A stretch of 64,000 bases of DNA from Brugia malayi (Eukaryota; Nematoda; Chromadorea; Rhabditida; Onchocercidae), in assembly GCF_000002995.4 (NCBI RefSeq), contig NW_025062475.1, positions 9,490,187 through 9,554,186 on the forward strand, given 5' to 3'. The translations under genes and the position numbers were made by a program. Positions 1 to 20,217 of the stretch are shown in pieces. The first letter of the stretch is position 1, and each line of letters begins with the position of its first letter. Below the pieces are notes generated by a model that was not told where the DNA came from, ran no database searches, and saw nothing but the letters and a program-made list of their open reading frames with translations.

Positions 1-1391
1 TATATGTTTCAACACTATTATTTTGTATATTTCAACATTATTACTTCAACTACTTTTTCAGCAAACTACAGTTGCTGGGTTTCCTATACTTAATACATCA
101 GCTCATTTGAATTTTTATATGCTCACCTATCTAGGAATTGCCAGCTTTAAACAATATTGAACAAGTTTCACTTTCGTTTATATGATATCATGCTATTATA
201 TACCTGTTTTTAGGCTTCTGTTTGCGGCAACTTAAAAAACAAGTCGAACGATATAAATGATTTGTGTTTTCTTCCTTAACAACTTGAAAAAGTGAAAGAT
301 TACCGCGGAAGAGAAAATCTCAGAATTTAAGATGATGCAAAGTAACGGGAATTACTGCTGTAGCATGCAAAAATGTTTGCTAACGAGCTAATTAATAACT
401 CTTAAAACCTTGCATAATTTTGGTAAAGAAATTTGTCTTCAGTGTTTGTTATTTTTAATTTCAAAGCCTAATATTTAGGGAACTTGTAATAAGTTTTGGT
501 AGTTTTTAATAATAATAAGATTTTAATAATAAGTAATAAGTGTAATTATTTTGGTAGTAATTTATTTATACTTGTATATACAGTGTGCTAAGAGATAATT
601 TTATCGACAGGGCTTCAAAATTCTACAGTTAAAAACTTCAATCAAGAAGTAAGGTTTCGAGATCGCTGGCTTTTTTTTCGACCTTTCAATGCTTTTTTCG
701 TAGGAGGAACAGTTGAACTTAAATTTATTAACTGCTCTGTTTTAAAAAGTCCAAATTATTCAGGCCTAGAGTGTGTATAATATGATAAATTGGGAATACT
801 TGTAATTCGAATATTGTAACATATTAAACATTTAGGAGTATTTGAGATTGAAGAAAAATAAATTGATCACCATAAAAATACAGTATGTTCGGTCACTACA
901 GTCCTGCGCTACATAAAACGGAACATTCTTAATCATATCATATATTCTCTTGTATGTTTTCTGCTGTAAAGTCCCGGAAAGGTGTTATGCATTCCTTTGA
1001 GGTGATAATGCATCTGGTGAATTTGGACTCTTTTGTGCTGCTTCCAGTTGATTTCTTTCTTCCTGAAAACGATATAGTTAGGAACTACCAACCTCTGATG
1101 ATACTTGATGTATAGACAATAAGTAATGCTGAAATACGGTTGAGGTGAGCAGCACAGAACTTTTCTTTAAAGCAGCATTTTTTCTTTATTACAACATAAT
1201 CTGCAAGTAAAACATAATTTTTGCTCCAAATATTTGTATTTATATTAGTTAGGATAATGATAATGATAGTGGAAAGGATGATAAGAGAATTATCTTGCGA
1301 ATTATTTCGAGTTGGAATCAGTTAGAATGTTCTGTTAAATATTTTGTAGCGAAATCCCGGCATAAAACGTTTGACAGAATATTGTAACACT
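1..1391. other. intergenic, downstream of STK32
   Basis: AT-rich sequence with no open frame of note and no recognisable gene, RNA or repeat. It lies 3' of the minus-strand kinase gene and probably contains its 3' UTR. Confidence 0.5.
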
Positions 1392-4159
<2,768 letters not shown>

Positions 4160-6785
4160 ATACAATCGGAAATCGCTGCTGAATTCTCAATGTGCAGGCG
4201 ATTTCGTCATCACTCCTACATATAGAAATTTCATCTTTTTCAAATTTAAGATTGAAACTTACAGTTTGATGCTTTCTTACAAGAAGGGAAGCTCAGCCAT
4301 TTTGTACATAAATAAATAGGAAAAGTGATCAGCATCCATCACTTTATGAAAGTGACAGCTTAACAGTAATTTAAGTAGATTAATTGAATGCCTTCAGTTG
4401 TGAAAACTAATTACTTATAGTTGACTAATTTCAATCCACTATAGCTGTGCTGTTTTATATAGAACTTTTATTTCAGTTTTTCAATTCTGAAACGAAATAG
4501 CGAACTTTTTTGCCACAAAAAAATTTAGAAATGAAAAGCGGAAGCAAAGGTTCCAATCCTTAGCATTATTTCCTAATACTTGCCTAATACTCCTTCCTTT
4601 CAATCCTTGTTAAGATGAGACAGAAAGTGACGAATTTATCAAGCGTTAAGGGAATAGAAGGTGCAAAACTCATGCACTATAGTTCATTTATAGAAACATC
4701 ATGTGATAATTTTACATAAATAAATAGTAAATACGGATTAAATTTAACCAGAGCTAAGACTTTGAAGGTAAGCGAATGGGCTTATTTTATTTTATTTTTA
4801 TTTTTATTTTTTTAAAGCTTATATAGCTCATTCAAAAATTTAATGGCTTTCTACTGTCCTTTATTAACTTGAGACTTCATGAATATTATTACATCGGATA
4901 TTTTAATATCAAATCATTTGTTTAGTTAACAGAGATAACACAACTTTGTAAAAAGACCCTTAGTGTTTAGGCTTACTAGGGCCAGGAATATAAAGTAAGT
5001 ATACACTCACCTAATTGAGTCGGAACAATGCAGGTAAGCTAATTTATCCATCTTCTTGTTTAAAAATGTACATTTTGATAACAGAATGATAAGTTCGTCA
5101 TATTTAATTAGTGATATTAGGATTTTTACTTCTTATTTGTCCATTTCCACTTGCTTAAATTATTAAAGTATCAATCGAATCGCGTCGGCAATTTTTTATG
5201 GTGAAAAAAAAAAAAAAAGTGTACGAAAAAATTCGCCCAGTAGGATCATCTTTAATATCCAATTCTTTCATGAGTAGAAAGCTTTCTTGTTAACCCAGTT
5301 AATCAATTATGATTTGAAATGATAAAACTAAAGAAACAGGTATTCATTGTTTAGAATAGCAGAATAGGAATTGCAAAACTTTCTGCTGAACAGAAACATT
5401 TCTCTACAATACAAAAAAATTTTTTAAATCTCAAATGGAACACTTTAAATGAAATTTCTCACACATATGTGTATTACAAGCTAACCTGAAGTAACGCGGG
5501 ACATGATGCATTGTTATTTTCGATGATATTGAAGTTGAGGAGTTTACATTTGTAATCGTACAATTGAATATCCGGAAATGTTAGTAGGGAAGGAACTGTC
5601 ACCGACCAATCAAGTTTTCTAAATTATCATGAATCAGGCATTATGCTCCAGGAAGAATTCAATTCATAAAGGAATGGATGGGAAGAAATAGCACTGGACC
5701 TTATCCTTTTCCCTACTCTCCGGGTATCCTCCTTTCTTTTATCTTTCCAATAAGCGCTCTTCCGCACTCTTTTCAAAATCAATAAAACCTCATAGGCCTG
5801 CCATAAACATGCACACTGACTTGCATATTCTATCTTGTTCTTTTTCTGTTCTTATTCCGGTTGCTGATAGATATGTACATACTTCCGAGACATAAAACAC
5901 ATCACATAAACATGTATATTTGTTCAGAATAACTGTCCGGTTAGCTTCATTAGAACACCTGCTCAGCTCACTATGCACAGTAAGCTCACATCTTCCAGGA
6001 CGAATTGTTCCATCGTCCATACTTCTTTCTCAAAACTTTATTTCAAAATTTGTCACTGCTTATAAAAAAGAATATTATCTCCTTTCTGTTGTCAAAGTGT
6101 GAGGTTCATCCATAATGATTAATAAATTATTCTTGAAGTGTGTAGCAATAATGCGCTTTTTAAATCCATGTAGACAAATAATTTGCGAACAGTACTTGAT
6201 TTTGAACAATTGTATCACAGATCATTCGGCCATTTTAGTTATGTAAACTTTTTGCAAAGCTCAGCCAAATCGTTTGTTTGGCTCTAGTTAGGCAGCATTC
6301 CGGAGCTTGTCATCATTTACATTTTTTTTTTTTTATTTTTGGAATTATTTTAAATTTTTGGATTTTTGGAATTACATTTTTGGAATTATTTTAAAGAATA
6401 ATTTCGAAATTTTTTTTCGATAAAAGAAGTCCATAGTTCAAAACTTGCTTGACACGTCAACGCCTTGTCATCTATTACCTACTATCAAAACATTTTCAAC
6501 GCTCCTTTTTCCTTTCTTTACTTTTAACAAATTCAAATAGCTAATTACGATGTATGAAATTTAAGGATGCTAATGAAATAATCTCTTTGGCGAGAAGGAA
6601 ACAACATTTACATATTCCCCAAGGCTATTTGACTTGTAATCTCACATCATTAAATCAATCATTTATTGCTGAGATTGACAAACTTTTCGGAGAAATAGTA
6701 TATACATAAGCTGAATAGAGAATGGATAACAAATTTGACGAATAAATAATAAAGTGTAATAATAAGTGAAACTAGAATCATTTCC

Positions 6786-6816
<31 letters not shown>

Positions 6817-8689
6817 GGGGAAATGATAGAATGAAATTCAGCATAATAATTTAATGAATAATACCTGTACTAATAATTATAATTAAATGAGATGAATAAT
6901 ATACATGAGGGGATTAGTAACCAGTGATTATCATCTTTATGGGAGAGGGAAACTTGAGCATCATTGCATACATATTATCTTTTCATGTTCAACTTGCATT
7001 AAAATATAGAAAGAATTTTTTGCTTATAACATCAATCATCAAGTCCAATTTTTTCCTAGCGCAATTTATTGAATTGACATTATACTCATACCACTATGTC
7101 TACGGGACATATTATTTATATAGCATAATCCCGTAAGAATTTTCTCCAAATCAGCTAGATCCTAAGCGGTTTACACTTCTTTTAATTTCATTTTCTGGTG
7201 TAAATCTAGAACAACTCGATTTCTGCCACCAAGACTTTCATCTTAGCCTCATCTTCAGTTACAGCTTAATATTCTTCAATGTCACCTTATGATGTTCAAT
7301 AAATTTTGAATTTTGAATTCAGTGAATACTGGAACTATAAATGAAGAAAAAGTAGTCCTTTTTAATTCATCACCCGTTGCAGTAAAGAGATAGTATGCTC
7401 GGAAGTAAATGATTGCAGTAATAAAAATAAAAATTAAATTTGGCGCAGAGGATAGAAATAGTAATAAATGTGAGTACTGTGCTCGGATTATGCTATTCAC
7501 AGGGACAAACCATATGTCATCTTTCATTCTCCTCCAGAACGGATATCAAGAAAATGTCATAGAAATACCATAAACCCTATTCAATTAATTTATAAAACAA
7601 ACATTATCTCAACAATACTCAGCCACCAGTCATCAACACAACCTTAACAACACTGTAGTATCATTTGCATGTAATCACAAAACAAAACAACAAAAGCAGT
7701 CGGCAACACATATGCAATAAATCTGTCCACTCTCAATTATCCCATGAATTGTTATGCTGAACGTCCCAAAACTTCCGCTTCAGGACACAACAGATTTTGG
7801 ACTGAAACATTCAATAAACTCAAACTTAGGCATTAAATTGGCACCCAGCTGCTCCAATAATCAGTTATCACAATAGGACTTTTCTAGAAATAAAAATGTT
7901 TACTACGTCCGCGACCACTATCCATTCTCCTCTCATAATCGCCGTTGTTTAAAATGACACACTGGAAGAAATGTTACGCTTTCAACACTGGTATATCTTG
8001 CATGTAGTTATACATTATTTTACAACTTACTGCCCACTGATACTTAGAACAACACTTACGACATATTCTTTTTAATGCAAATTCTGATTCCATCTGAGCA
8101 AATCGCAATAGCAATATTGGAACCATAATTAAGCAATATTACATCAAACAGAACTCATTGCATCACAGAATTAATTCAGTAATTTCAACACTTGTTATTT
8201 TTATTAATTTTCTAGTACTGAATAATATTCTTATGAACATATATCACTAACAAAGATGCCTTCACAAAATCCAGAATGAAGAGATAATTATATACAAACA
8301 GTTTACAACACATCATAAATGCTCAAGATAAGTTAGGTAACTTACATACTCCGTACGATCCTCTCCTCCTTATTGTCCTTTTCTCTTATCTAACAAACTT
8401 TGAATAAGTTGAGAGTTTAAACAATTTTAATTTTACTTTGTTACTGTGTTTTTGAATGCAATAATCCAAATGACTAATTATTCCGATAAAAGTGAAGAAA
8501 CAACTTAGATATGTTTGAATTACTATCACCTAAAAGTATGAATTTAAAAAAATGCGAGTAAAATTAAAAACTGAAAGAAAACTGCGTGCAAATCTATAAA
8601 AAGTGTCAATAAAATATGTTGAAAGCTAAAGTGAAACTGCTTATAATTGACTAACAAACGTCATTTAGCGATTGCATTTATCTTTCCTC
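4160..8689. other. long gene-free stretch
   Basis: About 4.5 kb between the STK32 start and the YME1L stop. Short open frames exist on both strands (for example a 76-codon minus-strand frame at 5790-6020 with many Cys) but none has convincing splice partners or a recognisable motif. It contains the AT-hairpin at 6777-6827 and a small local repeat of ttttggaattatttta around 6338-6400. The 8.2-8.69 kb part is probably the YME1L 3' UTR. Confidence 0.5.
6777..6827. repeat. (AT)n microsatellite inside an 11-bp inverted repeat
   Basis: The sequence atcatttcccc is followed by about 29 bases of alternating AT and then ggggaaatgat, the exact reverse complement of the left arm. The whole unit can fold into one long hairpin or cruciform. 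Confidence 0.9.
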
Positions 8690-13582
<4,893 letters not shown>

Positions 13583-14480
13583 ACTACTATTGTCTCCAAA
13601 ACTGAAAAGTAATAAGAATTGCTAACAGAGACAATTACGATCTGCTATGAACATCACTATGGATATCAACAGTGACAATAATTACTTAAGTTTTACAGAA
13701 AAGTTCTCCAAGCATGTTTCTAACCAACACATCAGTTTTGTACCTCTTACTTCCTTTGTTATGACTGTCAGGCATGCATCCAATTAATAATAGCTTTTAC
13801 TAGTTTCTTACTTCAAATTAAAGTGGAAATACCGACCATTATATATATCGAGCCAATTAATAACCAAAATGAGAAATGTTGAATTTACTACTCCATGTTA
13901 TCAAATATACCGATTGCTATACCCCTACAAACAAGTGTAACTGAGATTGTTGTAAATACCACTTAAGTGTAATGTAAAATATGAATTACAAGGCAGTCAG
14001 ACTGACCTAAAAGAAAACTCACTGAAACAGTCATGTCCTCTCTCCCCATTTTAATAGTTTTGTTCTACGCTACCACTCGATTATGAATCGTTGTCTATAC
14101 AACCAGCTTATGGCGACATGCATCCTCTAATGATCCCACATATTTCTAATCTCACACCCTTTCCACACCGTACTTTGATGTAGAATGCAAACCTGTATGC
14201 TACCTGTTGTCATTTCACTGCATAATCTACCCCCCTACAATAAAATCAGTTTCGTTCATAAGTCAAACTTAATTCACCTCACAGGATTTAACTTGAAAAC
14301 ATTACGTACCCGACACTGTTACCCGAGTCTTACGTCATTCTTCTACCTGTTCTACTCACCTACCCGTGGTACGTCTATTTTCATGGAGGGCAGCTGTGAA
14401 GGAAAGAAGCTCCTACAGTTGTACGTGGGTGAGGAGGAGCTGGGGGTGTGGTGTGGGTTATGACTGACATTATCTACGAG
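13583..14480. promoter_or_regulatory. shared divergent upstream region of YME1L and mago nashi
   Basis: About 0.9 kb between the YME1L start (minus) and the mago start (plus). Its 14.15-14.46 kb part is less AT-rich, with C-runs, and holds a 92-codon open frame that lacks any recognisable protein feature. No core promoter element could be assigned; the regulatory role is inferred only from the head-to-head layout. Confidence 0.4.
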
Positions 14481-14493
14481 ATTATGTTTTAGG
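14481..14493 (+). promoter_or_regulatory. probable trans-splice acceptor of mago nashi
   Basis: The sequence attatgttttag ends one base before the start codon at 14494. A 3' splice site with essentially no 5' UTR after it is typical of spliced-leader addition in nematodes. Confidence 0.65.
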
Positions 14494-15631
14494 ATGTCAG
14501 GTGATAATCTGAATGATTTCTACTTGCGTTACTATGTTGGTCATAAAGGGAAGTTCGGTCATGAGTTCTTAGAATTCGAATTCCGTCCGGATGGCAAGAT
14601 GCGGTATGCAAATAATAGTCAGTACAAGAATGACACGTTGATCCGGAAAGAAGCATATGTCGGTAAAATTGTTATTGAAGAACTGAAGCGTATTATCGAT
14701 GATTCGGAAATTATGCAGGTATACTAGGTTCCTTATTATCTATCCTTACAAAGCAGGACACTCTTGACATGTGTCATATATTTTTACTTCAAGTTTCTGC
14801 TCAGTGCTTATAACAAAATATGATGCTTTTTTAATCGTTCTCATTTTCTTTATTCTTCTTTTGACAATCGAAATATTTTGCTGCTTGCATGCATTGTCTA
14901 TGTTTAGATGTTGAACTACCGACTAATTCTTGAATGTTTTTAATTTGCAATTGCTTTTAACTAGTTACTGTAGGAAGAGATGATTTTCTCATTGATTTGT
15001 GTTTATATGAATGGAATCTGCTTTGGAAACTGCTGGATAATCTATTTTTCCTACTCTTTGTATTTGTTTTTAATATTTTAAGTAATAATTATAGGAAGAT
15101 GACGCAACTTGGCCAGAACCGGATCGCATTGGTAGACAAGAATTAGAAATTCTTCATAATGATGAACATATATCTTTCACTACAAGGTACATTCTTTACG
15201 CTTGCCAGTAGTGTATTGATTATTCCGCTATTTTTTTGATCGTAGTGATGTGACCCTCTTACTATATCGAGTGGTACTAAGGTTTTGTATAAACATATCG
15301 AAATTAAACCTTATTCGGTATTGAAATTTGTAGACGCATGATTGTTGCATATTTCAAGAAAATTTCATTGTCGTGATGGTAGCGCATACCAGGACGATTA
15401 CTGCCATTTGGTACTGTACACATCTCTTAATGTTCTTATATAAAGTCAGATCTAACTAGTGGTAAACTGCCAGGTCCTATAATAGTTTGTTTCAGTAAAA
15501 TTGGTTCCGCGGCAGACGTAAACAAAAGCAGGGATCCAGAAGGATTAAGATCCTTTTACTATCTCGTTCAAGATCTCAAATGTTTGGTTTTCTCTTTAAT
15601 TGGCATGCATTTCAAAATCAAACCTATCTGA
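14494..15631 (+). CDS. mago: Mago nashi, exon junction complex core protein
   Basis: Three exons: 14494-14718, 15095-15186, 15496-15631; 150 residues, near the usual 146-150. With Y14/RBM8A, Mago forms the heterodimer that clamps eIF4A3 on spliced mRNA, in nucleus and cytoplasm. Seen: [20 protein letters not shown] at the N-terminus, [16 protein letters not shown], the acidic [19 protein letters not shown] segment, and the C-terminal [20 protein letters not shown]; these are almost invariant across animals. The protein starts one base after a TTTTAG acceptor. A polyadenylation signal AATAAA follows at 15716. Nothing is odd about the gene. Confidence 0.98.
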
Positions 15632-16344
15632 GGCTTACACTGCAGTTTGTTATCCTCTCATTTCGTTATTGATCTGTTTTTATTCAATTGAGTTGTGTTG
15701 TGTTTACAATCCCAGAATAAATGAAGTTGCAGAATAATTGAAAAAATCTTCCTTTCGTTTTCATCTGTCTTGAGGAATTTTCAGTTACTGCTACACTGCA
15801 ACTTTGCATCAGAAATTGAAGCTCCAATCATATATCTATTCACACAAAATAAATGGATACGAATAGTAACCAGCTTAAAATAAATAAAATTATGGAGAAA
15901 AAGCAAGATATTCGTCAGGGGAAAATTATAGTAAGGAGTAGTACATTTCTGCTCTGGATATCCACGAAGCTTAACTGAATATAATCTATGAAAAAAAGTA
16001 ATGTTAACATCAGCTGAATCTCGACTATGTGTTCCTCACATAAAGACATTTGTAGGAAAAAAGTTTGTACGTATCAGAACATTTTAGTAATAAGAAAAGG
16101 TAATGCTGTGAAAGGGCATCAATTGTTAACAGCATTGTGAGTCCGATCCATGATAATACCGATTGGATGAAAGATAATCTGATATCTTCCAAAAATTAAT
16201 CTTATATTGATCGGGTTTTTTAGTTTAAAAAAATCTGCTCTAAAGTAGAAACGACAGAGTAAGTCATACAGATCTTTACAACTTTAATTTCTGTATTCTT
16301 GGAACATACAACGAGATTAGTCAAATTCTGCATATCAGTGTGCT
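15632..16344. other. convergent intergenic region, mago / SWEET
   Basis: Contains the 3' ends of two converging genes. Besides the AATAAA at 15716-15721 on the plus strand I see no gene or repeat. Confidence 0.5.
15716..15721 (+). terminator. polyadenylation signal of mago nashi
   Basis: AATAAA 85 nt after the mago stop codon, in the expected strand. Confidence 0.65.
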
Positions 16345-17799
16345 TCAAGAAATAATGATTGTAGCTTTCTGTTTATTCCTGGGAAAATAAAGAAAAGGTA
16401 GCAATTGGACAGCCGCGATCACTGATGCAATGGCGTTTGGTATCTGAAACATATATCATTGTTGAATGACCTTAAAACTCTCAAAAGTCTCAAGCTCGAT
16501 TTTACAAGCAATCTAACCGACAGCTTTTTGTACCGCACGACTTTGTCTTCTGGACAGTGATTGACAAAATCAACTTTAGTAGGGAAAAACTCTACCTTTA
16601 TATAAATGTCATCAATAAGAATTCCATATAGCAGCCATTCCGTTGTCACAAGAAATGTCAGGCAACAAAGGGGCAACGGCATTGTTTCTGTGCAACGAGT
16701 ACGAAAAACTTCATGCTGGAATTCATGTATTTTAGAATTGAATAAAGAAACGGGAAATATCTTCATTCACTTACCAAAGCTTCTAAAGGAGCGGCAACTG
16801 TAAGTATATTGAGTATTACGCAACATAATCCCAAACGTGAATGGATCACTTCCACTTGTAAGCCATAATAATGGATATAATAATATGCACTCATCAAAAA
16901 TATCACTTCCATAAAAAGTAATCTGATGCAACGGTTCTATAATTGATAACATCACATCCAAAATCAAAGTTTTTGGACTTCAATCTCTGCATTAATCAGT
17001 GTTAAGTAACAGTCACTAACCTTTGTACCATACGGTGCCATCAGGAAATAATAAGAAATATATAATGAATAGAGCAATGCAGCCACTAAATTGACAAATA
17101 CCACAACCTGAAACTGACAAATACCAAACCCTGAAGCGCTAGTCATATTCACAAACTCACTTCCCACTTCTTACTGAGATCACGAAACGTACACGAAACT
17201 ACATCACTTTATTTTATAAGCAGGAAACGTCCGAAAATAAAAAGGAAAAATTTTTGAACAAATACTTTGTCATGTTTTAAGAGGCCATATTGCAACCATA
17301 GCTGTCCGGAAAGAAAGCCCGTATGGAATGGGGCCGAACTGATACCATTTGTTGTCCCTTGAGACTGAAATAACTCGTAATTAGTGATAAAACTAGGAAA
17401 TTTTCAGTCTCGATTGTCACTGCGTATCAAGCTTTGAGACAAATATTTCAGCAAAATTTTTACGGTAAAAATAATTTTAAATTTTCTCAAAGAATCAAAT
17501 TGTCTCTTAATCCTAAATTTTCTCATATTTACACAAATAGTACATGCTTTTCTGCCTGAATTCGAAGGTTCGGAAGTCACTGTGCACTTTCGTATTAAAA
17601 TAGTTTCAATTGTAGTTTTGTTTCATTTCGAATGATCAGTAAATTAAATTTGCAACAATTGAAAATGAAGAAAACATACTCTTATACGCCAGCATATTTC
17701 CAAACCAGCTAAAAAAAGACACACTGTAGTTCCGATTGCAATTATGCTAAGCCAACTCAAAAACTGACTCGAAGGAGCGTCCTCGACATTTGATGTCAT
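16345..17799 (-). CDS. SWEET family sugar transporter (MtN3/saliva)
   Basis: Six exons: 17799-17680, 17364-17266, 17107-17021, 16936-16775, 16715-16596, 16443-16345; 228 residues, the normal size. SWEETs are seven-helix bidirectional sugar uniporters of the plasma or internal membranes, made of two three-helix PQ-loop repeats and a linker helix. Seen: first helix with SIIAIGTTVCLFLAGLEICW, then SQGTTNGISSAPFHTGFLSG and WLQYGLL (end of repeat one), a hydrophobic linker, VAAPLEAL, RTRCTETMPLPLCCLTF and WLLYGIL (repeat two, with the hallmark STESMP-like motif as CTETMP), and a last helix beginning IPNAIASV. The C-terminal tail is short. Substrate cannot be told from sequence. C. elegans has several (swt genes). 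Confidence 0.93.
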
Positions 17800-18734
17800 T
17801 TCTCTGGTACTTTTCGACTAACTCGGTCATATATTACCATGTTTTTTTATGAGCAATCTTAAACAATAACAAATTATGGGATAAGACAGGCACCATGCAT
17901 TAATAAGTTGAGATATACATAACTTTAAAGCCATTACATAAGCCTTGTGTTCTAATAACCACTTACTCGCAAAAGTGCCTATGCAATTCCAAAACAAAGA
18001 ATTATACTTCTGTCCTAATGTATTGCAATAACCAGGAATGTGAAGTCTTTTGAAATTTTAAATCAAGAAGCAACCTTCATAATTTTAAAATTTTGGATTG
18101 TTTCAGTGAGAATTATGCAATGAAAGTGCAAATAATTTATAGTTGCGCCGAACCCGTTAAAAACAGCAGCATACATTTATTGAAGAATTAATTAAAAAAC
18201 GATTCGGCATTTAACAAACCATAAGAAATAAAGTTGGCAACTGTTAAAAATTAAAACAGCTAAAAATGTTAATAGCCAAAAGAAATCTTTTTTTCATAAC
18301 AAGATGTCACGAAAGGGAGAAGAAAATAAAATTTACTTCACTGCGTTCGAAAAAAAAAAAACAACCAGATAATTATTTGGAATAAACCGAAAAGGCGGTA
18401 AAGATAGTTCCCACACTTTCAAACAACACTTTATGCATTTCAAAGATTTAGTGAAAATATACACACATTTTTTTCTGTACTACCGGTTTCGTTATTGGAA
18501 GCAACTATTAAACGTCCTTCCTAAAATGGCGCAACACGAAGACTTACTCTGCATGAAGTAAATAACATTTTCATCCGACGGCATATTATAACATTTCGAA
18601 ATAAAGTAGCCTTTAAATTAGTGAATAGCAATAGTTATACAATAATGAAAAAAAAAAAAAAAAAAAAGAAAACGTAACAGTAGTAAATCTGATCATGATG
18701 ACCAACATCATGATTCAATAAGGTCATATTAATA
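17800..18734. other. intergenic, SWEET upstream / TIMM17 downstream
   Basis: About 0.9 kb of AT-rich DNA between two minus-strand genes. It has a poly-A run of about 18 near 18650. No gene seen. Confidence 0.5.
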
Positions 18735-20217
18735 TTAATAAGGTTGAGCTAATGAAAATGGAACAGCAGAAGCATCTCCAGAAACACTAGTAGAACTACT
18801 TCCAGCGTTTCCATGCTTCTGTTGTTGCTTTGCGCTTAAAATTGCTGGATCTTCCAACTCATGCTGTTGCACAGCATTCGGGTCTAGCACCATACCAGCA
18901 AATTTACCCACTGCTAATGACGCTACTTCAATCATACCCACTATCACTGCACCAACGGCAGCTGAACCCATCATTACCTGCAATGAGCATAACATTCTAA
19001 GACTGGCTATATGGAAAATTCTATAACTAACTATTAAAAACCTATCACTAAAACTGAATTTACGAAAATTTAATGAAGATTAAACTTTAAAGAAATGCAT
19101 AACAATCAGGATATGATTGATTAAATTATGCAAAACATGAATTTTCAGAAATACAAACCATGGGGCCAGATCGAACAGCCAATAAAGCACCAGTCAGTCC
19201 ACCGGATACGATTGGATTGAGCATATCTTCCTGCAACAGTTGTATAAATAACGAAAACATGCTATATAAGAACTGCAAATAAAAAAGCTTGTTTCTTCTT
19301 AAAAAGTAATTTCTTAGGACAAATCCTTTTAGAGCTATACAAGCAAATTCGGTGAAATGGACAAAGCTTGAGAATAAATTAGTTGTAAACCTTTTTTCGT
19401 ATGCCTACTAGACTACAATCAATTGCACTAAACAATCCGCCCCATGCTGCAAATTGTCCACCAACGACTGGTGACCGTGTACGCACCTGTAATCGAATAA
19501 TATACAAGCTAAAAGTTTTTTTCGAAAATGAAACAACCGATGAGGATCAAACAATAAAACTAGAAAAAATACCTCGCGCACAATACCAACAAGTTTATGT
19601 CCCCACGGAGAATTTCTGAAACCACTATGAGCGTGAAATATAGATCCACCAGCCAGACCTAGTGAAAATGCACCACCAACATCATCTCCAATTCTGTATG
19701 GACTGAAAAATGTGACTAATACAAAACTTACTAATACGAAATGAATACAAAGTGAATTTGCACTACCAATAAGACGTAAATGAACAATATATAAAAAAAC
19801 ACAGGCCATAATATATATTATATATGTCTAATATCTAATACACGGTCTAATAATAGTTGTGAATCCTACTCTGCTGCATTCTGTTACATCCAAACTTTAC
19901 TTATCATATAAAAAAGTAGTTTGAAGGAAACAACGCTCTAAACGAAAGATAAGATAAACGAGGGCGGGGAAAAAAAGAGATCGAAGTGTACATAAAGAAT
20001 TAGCAGCAGTGGAATATTAATAGGCAGTAGAATACAAATAATTTCTATTTCTAATATTTGCATCCACAAAAGAAAAAACGCCTGACGGTCACAGAATGCA
20101 ACAACAAACTTCGCTACTTATTGCACCAAAAATCTGAAAACCCTCCCGTGGATATAAGCGATCGGTTAAACAAGAAATGGGAAGGAAGGTTACTTACCAC
20201 GGTTCACGATCATCCAT
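18735..20217 (-). CDS. TIMM17: TIMM17, channel subunit of the mitochondrial TIM23 translocase
   Basis: Five exons: 20217-20198, 19702-19573, 19486-19391, 19230-19159, 18977-18735; 186 residues. Tim17 sits in the inner membrane and, with Tim23, carries presequence proteins into the matrix. Seen: [19 protein letters not shown] (human EPCPWRIVDDCGGAF), four membrane segments rich in Gly ([70 protein letters not shown]), the [10 protein letters not shown] motif and a polar C-terminal tail with Ser/Gln. The first exon is only 20 nt of coding sequence, ending MDDREP plus two bases. Length fits human TIMM17A/B (about 171) with a longer tail. Confidence 0.95.

Noticed and set aside
5790..6020. 76-codon minus-strand ORF with many cysteines
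   Set aside because: No splice partners, no recognisable motif, isolated in AT-rich DNA.
14185..14463. 92-codon plus-strand ORF upstream of mago nashi
   Set aside because: It ends before the mago trans-splice-like acceptor, has no protein features and its composition reflects a C-rich upstream region.
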